Below are positions 21,767 to 29,587 of a stretch of 64,000 nt of DNA, one piece after another (the first letter of the stretch is position 1; every line of letters begins with the position of its first letter). The position numbers were made by a program, and so were the translations under genes. The notes under the pieces were generated by a model. That model had not been told where the DNA came from and searched no databases. It saw nothing but the letters and a program-made list of their open reading frames with translations. Source of the stretch: Mytilisepta virgata (taxonomy: Eukaryota > Mollusca > Bivalvia > Mytilida > Mytilidae); NCBI GenBank assembly GCA_028015205.1, contig CM051521.1, forward strand, positions 87,210,513 to 87,274,512, in the 5' to 3' direction.

Positions 21767-22198
21767 ATGTATACCTGTGGATACCAATCCAAGCAAAACT
21801 TTAACCTAGTGCGACACAAAAAGAATGCACATGGTATTGAAGAGGATTCAACAGACTATAGTGATTCAGCTTCAGACACCACCACAGAAGCCGATAACGA
21901 TGAATCGGAACAAAGTAGTGACCATGGATCCAACGAAGACTCCGAAGAGCTTTGCGAACAGTCCCTATGGGAAGTCGTTTTGAACATAACATTTCAAGTA
22001 CATCAATCGGAATACTCACAGACAGTAAACGAAGTAGTGGAAGCCGGAATGGAAGAAGACAAGGCACGCTTGGCAGCATATAGAGACATGTTTGACTCAT
22101 ACAGAGACGAAATACGAAAGCATTACCTCGGACTGGTGTCCTGGCATCAAGACATAAATAAAGACCCCGTACATAGAGAGATCAAGAAAAACGGCTAA
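21767..22198 (+). CDS. Acidic protein with half C2H2 finger, right-arm copy
   Basis: A 143-residue frame that begins at an ATG abutting the stop of the zinc-ribbon gene (TAAATG, same frame). Residues 4-22 (CGYQSKQNFNLVRHKKNAH) match the second half of a C2H2 finger, with Cys4, His17 and His22, but the first zinc-binding Cys is missing. A TGT codon lies at 21768-21770 in another frame, one base short of the usual spacing. Residues 24-62 are acidic and Ser/Thr-rich, like an activation domain; residues 90-143 are probably helical. Either the frame was damaged by a one-base loss, or the two frames are linked by readthrough or splicing. Confidence 0.6.
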   Translation: MYTCGYQSKQNFNLVRHKKNAHGIEEDSTDYSDSASDTTTEADNDESEQSSDHGSNEDSEELCEQSLWEVVLNITFQVHQSEYSQTVNEVVEAGMEEDKARLAAYRDMFDSYRDEIRKHYLGLVSWHQDINKDPVHREIKKNG

Positions 22199-22199
22199 A

Positions 22200-22610
22200 C
22201 ACTGGAGAGAATAGGAAGACTACGAATCAAAAGAATCATGGGATTAGGCCGTAGAAAAACGAAAATATCTGCTTAACCGTGTATTGAACGACTACGACCC
22301 ACCTGCAGCTGAAGACAGCAATGACTCTATGTGACGGAGGAATTGGAACATATTACAAAGAAAAACAGAAAAAAATATAACAAAAAAAGGGAAGGAGGGT
22401 AATGCAGCCTATATATGTTTATACATATATATAACCAGTCACAAGCCTGGACAAATGCAGAGTGCCCTTAAAAAATTGAGCAGGATTAATGCAGCCTATC
22501 TTATGATAGCCAGTCACAAGCTTGGATAAATGCAGAGTGGACTTTTAAATAACCCGGATCTAAGGGTGCTCTCGCACAGATCCAATCTTTGACTAACGAC
22601 AATCGACCAC
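22200..22610. other. Right-arm intergenic with duplicated block
   Basis: Mirror of 19690-20090: two copies of GCCAGTCACAAGC-TTGG-type block, and a CTATATATGTTTATACATATATATA tract. No gene seen. One substitution against the left arm (CAAGCTTGG here) removes symmetry near 22519. Confidence 0.6.
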
Positions 22611-22612
22611 CA

Positions 22613-22924
22613 CTAGCAACAGCGGCGAAAACAGCGACAAGTTGCCCCAAAACTGAAATGAGGTAAGGTCATCATTAGCAGAGCAAGAGAAAAACAGCGA
22701 TGAGCAGCAAAAAGCAAGAGAATGGGTGCAGCCATCTTTGATGTCCATCTAACATCATCGAGACAGAGAACATTCGTCCCCGTCCTGGAATGGAAGTATC
22801 TTAGTTCTCCGGTCTCTGCGTTTCTCAGTATAAATCCAAACACGTTGATCTTGAAGGTCGTATTTTGTAGGTTGAATGTGTGGCGAACCATATCAGAAAA
22901 GGTGGCGGATATAATCTCGTTCAT
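22613..22924 (-). pseudogene. Gene fragment joined to repeat sequence, right-arm copy
   Basis: Mirror of 19376-19687, starting at the ATG at 22924. Protein-like for about 60 residues, then minisatellite-like until the stop. It is antisense to a longer frame (22722-23234) that I regard as its shadow. Function unknown. Confidence 0.45.
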
Positions 22925-23083
22925 CCTGAACACGATTGTCGGTATTTTCCTCTGTCCGGGTGGACTGCCAGTGCCTCAGATACAAAACCCCGGTATCGGG
23001 ATCTTCTGGCAACACTATATATACATGTATATATGTAGACAGTTACAAGTTTGTCAATGCAGAGTAGTCTCATGTCATAAATG

Positions 23084-23119
23084 TATAAAAGGAAGTGAAG
23101 ATAGTCAGAGAAGTCATTC
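23084..23119 (+). promoter_or_regulatory. TATA-initiator promoter of the BH1-like gene
   Basis: TATAAAA at 23084-23090 and TCATTC at 23114-23119, which fits TCAKTY with +1 at 23116, 32 bp after the TATA start. This places the earlier ATG at 23095 upstream of the transcript and makes ATG 23125 the first start, with a leader of only 9 nt. Mirror copy at 19181-19216. Confidence 0.6.
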
Positions 23120-23124
23120 GTACG

Positions 23125-23349
23125 ATGGACCCCTTCCAAGTATACGAGAGAATCGTCACTGCCATGTTCGAAGACGGTGTGGTGAACCAAGGAAGACTGA
23201 TCGTATTGTCGGCGTTTACTCGTACCTATTGTGAGCAGTTTCCGGATTGGGCGCCACATATTTGGACAGTGTACCATCGTGTTGATCTATCGAAACGGTT
23301 GGAATTGACCAATGAAAATACGAGATTTTCGACCAATCGGAACGGGTGA
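23125..23349 (+). CDS. Miniature protein with BH1-like motif, right-arm copy
   Basis: A 74-residue protein from the promoter-supported start. The segment VYERIVTAMFEDGVVNQGR, followed by LIVLSAF, matches the layout of the Bcl-2-family BH1 region: helix, Phe, acidic-Asp-Gly, then Asn-x-Gly-Arg, hydrophobic residues and Phe. The usual Trp of the Asn-Trp-Gly-Arg core is Gln here. A Trp-rich PDWAPHIW segment lies where a BH2 region might follow. At 74 residues it is less than half of a normal Bcl-2 fold, so it may be a BH1-only fragment or a chance likeness. If real, a death-modulating role would fit a virus-like element. No membrane anchor is seen. Confidence 0.5.
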   Translation: MDPFQVYERIVTAMFEDGVVNQGRLIVLSAFTRTYCEQFPDWAPHIWTVYHRVDLSKRLELTNENTRFSTNRNG

Positions 23350-23421
23350 AGTTAACCAATCACGATGTCGGAAAGATAGCCAATCCTGTTTCACGTTTCA
23401 TAATATAAGAACCAATCCAAT
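23309..23421 (+). promoter_or_regulatory. Six CCAAT boxes upstream of the PC4-like gene
   Basis: CCAAT occurs on the coding strand at 23309, 23333, 23356, 23380, 23412 and 23417. The first four are 23-24 bp apart. All point the same way, and the set ends about 20 bp before the TATA box. This is the layout of a strong NF-Y-type proximal promoter. The mirror set lies at 18879-18991. Confidence 0.65.
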
Positions 23422-23440
23422 CCATCTTCACAAATATATG

Positions 23441-23474
23441 TATATAAATAGACCAGCAAGAAGAGGAATCAGTC
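23441..23474 (+). promoter_or_regulatory. TATA-initiator promoter of the PC4-like gene
   Basis: TATATAAATA at 23441-23450 and TCAGTC at 23469-23474, a perfect TCAKTY initiator with +1 at 23471, exactly 30 bp after the TATA start. The ATG follows at 23482, an 11-nt leader. Mirror copy at 18826-18859. Confidence 0.7.
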
Positions 23475-23481
23475 AGCCGAT

Positions 23482-23997
23482 ATGTCTCGTAAAGAAAAGA
23501 AAACCAAAGACCAGACCAAGCGCGATATCGTTCAAGACGCCATGACAGCTTCCGATATTCCTTTGAAAGTACTACTGGGTGGAGGACGTTATGCAGAGCT
23601 GACAGAATGGAATGGCAGTAAAAGAGTAGATCTCAGATTTTGGGAAAGTGAAACGGTGCCCACCAAGACCGGAGTCAGCCTGTCGTTAATGCAGTGGAAA
23701 ATGTTGTGCAGTACTACAGAAGTGGTGGACGACCTGATCACCAGAATCAAGGACAAAGAACCGGTGGACTGGACATATCATCTGGGAGAAGATGTTTATG
23801 TCATCATTAAAGCACCCTATCCTATCATTCACATCAGAAAATATTTCGTGCCTAACGGAGAACTGACTTTACAGCCAACCAAGAGAGGTATAACGCTGAG
23901 TCCTTACGAATGGCAAGAACTGAAGAAGATCATACCTTTGTTTGAAGAGAAAGAACCAGAACTTAAAACATTGACTGATGTAGATTTTGTAAAATAA
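23482..23997 (+). CDS. Double PC4-like (SUB1-type) protein, right-arm copy
   Basis: A 171-residue protein. Residues 2-14 are basic and lysine-rich, like the regulatory head of PC4. Two PC4-like units follow: residues 29-76 (GGGRYAELTEW, VDLRFWE, then KTGVSLSLMQWKML) and 99-155 (GEDVYVIIKA, IIHIRKYF, then TKRGITLSPYEWQELKKI). PC4 is normally one such unit that dimerises to bind single-stranded DNA; a fused pair would make the dimer in one chain. The second unit is closer to the family, with the K-x-G-[IV]-[ST]-L-x-x-x-[QE]-W signature. Roles could be transcription of the element or protection of single-stranded replication intermediates. Confidence 0.75.
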   Translation: MSRKEKKTKDQTKRDIVQDAMTASDIPLKVLLGGGRYAELTEWNGSKRVDLRFWESETVPTKTGVSLSLMQWKMLCSTTEVVDDLITRIKDKEPVDWTYHLGEDVYVIIKAPYPIIHIRKYFVPNGELTLQPTKRGITLSPYEWQELKKIIPLFEEKEPELKTLTDVDFVK

Positions 23998-23998
23998 A
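23993..23998 (+). terminator. Candidate poly(A) signal overlapping the PC4-like stop codon
   Basis: AATAAA at 23993-23998 contains the TAA stop (23995-23997). A GTTTCATTTGTGTTTGTGTT stretch follows, which would do as a downstream GU-rich element. Overlap of stop and poly(A) signal is typical of compact viral-style genes. The mirror copy is at 18302-18307. Confidence 0.6.
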
Positions 23999-24139
23999 AT
24001 ATGAAACTGTTTCATTTGTGTTTGTGTTAAATATCCCAGTATACAATCACATCGATCAGTCTTGATCTACCAATCAAACCGACAACATGAGTACCGAGTG
24101 GCCTTCCGATCATCAGCAGTAAACCCCATTCCTTGTGTA

Positions 24140-26560
24140 GCAGCAGCAGGAGCGAAATGAGCACGCGAGTAAGGTCCTGAGTAGGGATGAGCAGCAAAGA
24201 GCAAGAGAAGAGCAGCGATGAGCAGTGATGAGCAGCAATGAGCAAGAGAAGAGCAGTTGTGAGCAGCGATGAGCAAGAGACGAGCAAATGAGCACGCGAG
24301 TAAGGCCCTGAGTAGGGATGAGCAGCAAAGAACAAGAAAGGATCAGCGATGAGCAAGAGAAAAAACAGCAATGAGCACGAGAAGAGCAGCGATAACGAAC
24401 AGCAAAAAGCAGCAGGAGCAGTAGTGGCAGCGAAAACAGAGACAAGTAGCCCCAAAAAACGAAATAAGCACGCGAGTAAGGTAAGGAGTAGCGATGAACA
24501 ACAAAGGACAAGAGAAAAACAGTGATGAGCAACAAAGAGCGAGAGAAAAACAGCCATAAGCAGTAAAGAGCAAGAGAAAAACAGCGATGAGCAGTAAAGA
24601 ACGAGAGAAAAACAGCGATGACCAGTAAAGAACAAGAGAAAAAACAGCGATGAGCAGTAAAGAGCAAGAGACAAACAGTGATGAGCAACAAAGAACAAGA
24701 GAAAAAACAGCGATGAGAAGCATAGAGCAAGAGAAAAACAGCGATGAGCAGTAAAGAGCAAGAGAAAAACAGCGATGACCAGTAAAGAACAAGAGAAAAA
24801 CAGTGATGAGCAGTAAAGAGCAAGAGAAAAACAGTGATGAGCAACAAAGAACAAGAGAAAAACAGCGATGAGAAGCATAGAGCAAGAGAAAAAACAGCGA
24901 TGAGCAGTAAAGAGCAAGAGACAAACAGCGATGAGCTACAAAAACCAAGAGAAAAACAGCGATAAGCAGTAAAGAACAAGAGAAAAACAGTGATGAGCAG
25001 TAAAGAGCAAGAGAAAAACAGTGATGAGCAACAAAGAACAAGAGAAAAAACAGCGACGAGCAGTAAACAGCACGAGAAAAACAGTGACGAGCAACAAAAA
25101 CCAAGAGAAAAACAGCGATGAGCAACAAAGAGCGAGAGAAAAACAGCGATAAGCAGTAAAGAGCAAGAGACAAACAGCGATGAGCTACAAAAACTAAGAG
25201 AAAAACAGCGATAAGCAGTAAAGAACAAGAGAAAAACAGTGATGAGCAGTAAAGAACAAGAGAAAAACAGTGATGAGCAACAAAGAACAAGAGAAAGAAC
25301 AGCGACGAGCAGTAAACAGCACGAGAAAAATAGCGACGAGCTACAAAAACCAAGAGAAAAACAGCGATGAGCAGCAAAGAGCACGAGAAAAACAGCGATG
25401 AGCAGCAAAGAGCACGTGGAATACAGCGATGAGCTACAAAAACCAAGAGAAAAACAGCGATGAGCAGTAAAGAGCAAGAGAAAAACAGTGATGAGCAGTA
25501 AAGAGCAAGAGAAAAACAGTGATGAGCAACAAAGAACAAGAGAAAAACCAGCGACGAGCAGCAAAGAGCACGAGAAAAACAGCGATGAGCTACAAAAACC
25601 AAGAGAAAAACAGCGATAAGCAGTAACGAGCAAGAGAAAAACAGCGATGAGACGTAAAGAACAAGAGAAAAACAGTGATGAGCAGTAAAGAGCAAGAGAA
25701 AAACAGCGATAAGCAGCAAAGAGTACGAGAAAAACAGTGATGATCAACAAAGAGCGAGAGAAAAACAGCCATAAGCAGTAAAGAGCAAGAGAAAAACAGC
25801 GATGAGTAGTAAAGAACAAGAGAAAAACAGTGATGAGCAGTAAAGAGCAAGAGAAAAACAGCGATAAGCAGCAAAGAGTACGAGAAAAACAGTGATGATC
25901 AACAAAGAGCGAGGGAAAAACAGCGATGAGCAGCAAAGAGTACGAGAAAAACAGTGATGAGTAGTAAAGAGCGAGAGAAAAACAGCCATAAGCAGTAAAG
26001 ACCAAGAGAAAAACAGCGATGAGCAGTAAAGAACGAGAGAAAAACAGCGATGAGCAGCAAAGAACAAGAGAAAAACAGTGATGAGCAGCAAAGAGTACGA
26101 GAAAAACAGCGATGAGCAGCAAAGAACAAGAGAAAAACAGCGACGAGCAGCATAGAGCACGAGAAAAACAGCGACGAGCAGCATAGAGCACGAGAAAAAC
26201 AGCGACGAGCTACAAAAACAGCGACGAGCAGCATAGAGCACGAGAAAAACAGCGACGAGCAGCATAGAGCACGAGAAAAACAGCGACGAGCTACAAAAAC
26301 CAAGAGAAAAACAGCGATAAGCAGTAAAGAACAAGAGAAAAACAGCGATGAGCAGCAAAGAGTACGAGAAAAACAGTGACGACCAGTAAAGAACAAGAGA
26401 AAAACAGTGATGAGCAGCATAGAGCAAGAGAAAAACAGTGATGAGCAACAAAGAACAAGAGAAAAACAGCGACGAGCAGCAAAGAGCACGAGAAAAACAG
26501 CGATGAACAAGATAAGAGCAGCAATGACGAACACCAACAAGCAGCAGGAGCGGAAGCAGC
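24140..26560 (-). repeat. Right-arm 31-bp minisatellite
   Basis: Reverse complement of the left-arm array, with the motif AGAGAAAAACAGCGATGAGC repeated about every 31 bp. It differs from the left array by indels of whole units and by point changes, for example a duplicated CGACGAGCAGCATAGAGCA segment at about 26140-26290. The minus strand is open in three frames (up to 692 codons) for the same arithmetic reason as in the left arm. Confidence 0.9.
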
Positions 26561-26599
26561 AGCGAAAACACCGACAAGTAACCCCAAGAATCTTAAATC

Positions 26600-27794
26600 A
26601 GCAGGTGAATATAGTCATTATTAGCGATGAGCAGCATGGAGCAGCGAAGAGCAAGCGAAGAGAAGCGAAGCATAGAGCAATGAAATAGACCGCCGTTGCT
26701 AAGGACACCCCTCCATTGAGCGGTGACAAGCATCAACTTGAGGTAAGGGGACATAATCCAATCCTAGTCCTCACAGAAAACATCACTCACAGATGAAAAG
26801 AGCGGGATAAGGGGAGATAATTCAATCAAAGATCCAGAGACGACCGAGAAGAGCGGGAAAAGGGAGATAATTCAATCTGGCTCAATCCCTTATGAATTTG
26901 AAGTGGTACTAGTGTTAGGGTAAACGATTGTCTTTAGGGTGCTTTCAGGTCTGAGTACAGTGCAGAGCAGCGTTGAGCAGCAAAGAGCAAGAGAAGAGCA
27001 GCGATGACGAACAGCAACAAGCCTGAGTAGCGTTGAGCAGCACGGAGCAAGAGAAGAGCAGCGAGGAGCGGGATAGAGCAAGAGAAGAGAAACGAAGTGC
27101 ATCATAGAAATGGACCGCCGTTGCTAAGGCAGTTGCTAAGGACACCACTCCATTGGTGACAAGCATCACTTGGAGGTAAGGGGACATAATCCAATCCTAC
27201 CTTTGGTCCTCACAGAAAACATCACCCCCAAATGAAAAGAGCGGGATAAGGGGAGATAATTCAATCAAAGATCCAGAGACGATCGAGAAGAGCGGGAAAA
27301 GGGAGATAATTCAATCTGGCTCAATCCCTTATGAATTTGAAGTGGTACTAGTGTTAGGGTAAACGATTGTCTTTAGGGTGCTTTCAGGTCTGAGTACAGT
27401 GCAGAGCAGCGTTGAGCAGCAAAGAGCAAGAGAAGAGCAGCGATGACGAACAGCAACAAGCCTGAGTAGCGTTGAGCAGCACGGAGCAAGAGAAGAGCAG
27501 CGAGGAGCGGGATAGAGCAAGAGAAGAGAAACGAAGTGCATCATAGAAATGGACCGCCGTTGCTAAGGCAGTTGCTAAGGACACCACTCCATTGGTGACA
27601 AGCATCACTTGGAGGTAAGGGGACATAATCCAATCCTACCTTTGGTCCTCACAGAAAACATCACCCCCAAATGAAAAGAGCGGGATAAGGGGAGATAATC
27701 CAATAGTGTACCTCGTATACTCTCGGACTTCGACATAACAGTGAGGTATCAGACCGATGAAAGAGCCAGAGACAACCGAGAAGTGCGGGAAAAG
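26600..27794 (-). repeat. Right-arm 439-bp subterminal tandem repeats
   Basis: Mirror image of the left-arm repeats: the block ending GATAATTCAATCTGG recurs at 26880 and 27319, a period of 439 bp. The two full units are nearly identical. The outermost unit stops at GTGCGGGAAAAG (27783-27794), about 20 bp short of what the left end retains. Confidence 0.85.
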
Positions 27795-27799
27795 TCGTG

Positions 27800-28395
27800 T
27801 GATGTTTTTCCATAAATGCATATATATAGACACCAAGAAGATGAAGTACGGATGTAGTACATGTGCATTGTTTTGTTATTAAATATGTATTAAAACTCAA
27901 GCCAATATAAATCTTTCTTTTCTTCAATTATGTTAATTTATCAAACTATAGATGCATACGGTTACTGCGATCCATGATTTAAATTCTTTTGTATGTTTAA
28001 GCAAGGAATTTGCCTTTTTACGCTATAGTATTTTATTTCCATATATTAATGACAACTCATTGATTCTTAGCTTCATTGTACATATTGAATTGATGACCGC
28101 AAGTATAAGATTACATTGTATTGTAATAAGGAATTACATCTCCCTTTTTCATGTTTTTTATACATTTAGATTAAAATAAATATTTTCTTAACTAATATTT
28201 CAGCATAGTGACACTATTGACATTTTGTGTGTCCTTTTAATTCATCAAAAAATCGAAAATATATCCTTAAATATTCCCCCAAAAGATGAAATGTGAGACA
28301 TTGAATTCCTTCCAAAATGCCCACGGCTGTTAATGTTCTACAAACAATTCCTTAATTACAATACAATATAATCTGGCTATCGTGGTCATTCATGC
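27800..28395. other. Right flank of the giant palindrome, nothing recognised
   Basis: AT-rich. CATATATATAGACACC near 27820 could be a TATA-like element but no initiator or reading frame follows. No counterpart of the ETS/NRF1 array is present here. Confidence 0.5.
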
Positions 28396-28789
28396 ATAGT
28401 TACTTAGTACACGGAAAAACTATGTACTATGAAACTTAGAAGACAAATTCAAGCAATATGATTGGACGAGAAGTTGTTAATATGTCCTAAATGGAATGTA
28501 AACAAAGCTATTGATTTCCAACAAGCATTGTTAAATCAACCTGAACATGTTTTTGAAGACATTCATAATCGTATTGACAATTTTAGTGATAGAATATCAC
28601 AAGATGATATAAATTCTTTAGTTAATGATGTGTGTGATATTTTGAATAATCATGCAACTAATGTATTTGGTAAACCAAGAAAATATCATTCTTCACAAAA
28701 TAATAATAGCAAACCTTGGTTCACAAAAGATTGTAGTGTAAAACGTGATGCATTTCATAATATCAGACAAATATACAAAACGGATAAAA

Positions 28790-29394
28790 AATAACAATCC
28801 AAAGATACAATATTAGATATTGTAAATTTATACTATGCTGTATACGACGCATTTCAAGGAGTTACCTCTCATCAGCAGCATTAAAACCGAAACCTTTGGA
28901 AGACCAAAAACCAAACTTATATTAAACAAGAAGTACTCAACCAAAAATACCGAAATAGGAAGCCAAATTTCAACTAAGGAGATCTACCATGTGCAACACA
29001 AGGAATGAACCCTTGGTATTTCTATTATTTTTGAATTTTGCTAAATACTGGTAATTTCTGTAACAAATCAATGAATAATCATGTCAGACAAGTCTGACGA
29101 CTGGGTTGGCGAATACCCTCGGGGACCTAGGGTCCACCAGCAGAGGCATCATCCCAGGAGTTTCAAAATAACAATCCAAAGATACAATATTAGATATTGT
29201 AAATTTATACTATGCTGTATACGACGCATTTCAAGGAGTTACCTCTTATCAGCAGCATTAAAACCGAAACCTTTGGAAGACCAAAAACCAAACTTATATT
29301 AAACAAGAAGTACTCAACCAAAAATACCGAAATAGGAAGCCAAATTTCAACTAAGGAGATCTACCATGTGCAATACAAGGAATGAACCCTTGGT
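28790..29394 (-). mobile_element. Two direct copies of a retroposon terminus inserted in the LINE
   Basis: About 228 bp starting AATAACAATCCAAAGATACA and ending GAACCCTTGGTA occurs at 28790-29015 and again at 29167-29394, nearly identical. The 150 bp between contains GAATACCCTCGGGG and CACCAGCAGAGGCATC, blocks from a common mussel retroposon. The end TATCTTTGGATTGTTATTTT (minus strand) is the conserved 3' terminus of that family. Removing the insertion rejoins the LINE frame (KTDKK to SVENK). Confidence 0.65.
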
Positions 29395-29587
29395 AAATCT
29401 GTGGAAAATAAAAATCTGTTAAAAGAGAGAGCTACCGAATATAAAAGGGAGCTTCAAAAGAGTTATTTTTTATATCAAGATAAATTTGCGCAGGAATTGC
29501 GAACTCATTCAAAATATGATACAAAGGCGTTTTGGAGAACTTTAAACAAGTTTTCAGGAACTCCGAAACACAACACCCCTATTCCCA

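Larger units (their letters stand above)
14645..27794. mobile_element. 13.15-kb giant inverted repeat element carrying a duplicated compact gene set
   Basis: Position x in the left arm pairs with 42300-x in the right arm throughout 18300-21106, without indels; further out, indels shift the sum to 42439 at the tips. The left arm is 14645-21106 and the right arm 21194-27794, around an 87-bp spacer. Differences that I could see in the 2.8-kb gene-bearing part of the arms are only a few substitutions (for example the second codon pair of the zinc-ribbon gene, near 19389, and near 19783), while the minisatellites and tips differ by indels. The gene set, compact promoters and lack of introns look viral or element-like. 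No replication, packaging or integration gene was recognised. No target duplication was found. It could be a head-to-head dimer of a 6.5-kb unit, an element with extreme TIRs, or a local inverted duplication. Confidence 0.85.

Noticed and set aside
23095..23124. ATG at 23095 as start of the BH1-like gene
   Set aside because: It lies 5 bp after the TATA box and upstream of the predicted transcription start, so ATG 23125 is preferred.
22722..23234. 170-codon open frame and its mirror at 19066-19578
   Set aside because: It is antisense to the protein-like fragment at 22613-22924 and then overlaps the BH1-like gene in another frame. Its own translation lacks recognisable features, and no TATA/initiator pair precedes it.
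23125..23349. Full Bcl-2-like protein
   Set aside because: Only a BH1-like segment is present; no BH3 or clear BH2 region or membrane anchor, and the frame is far too short.
14645..27794. Pure fold-back sequencing or assembly artefact
   Set aside because: Not excluded, but the arms differ by scattered substitutions, by whole repeat units and by different tips, which a simple computational mirror would not produce. Left as a test under the main finding.
28790..29394. Miniature LTR element (TRIM)
   Set aside because: The direct repeats lack TG...CA ends and no primer-binding or polypurine tract is seen; the same terminus occurs elsewhere as a truncated solo sequence.
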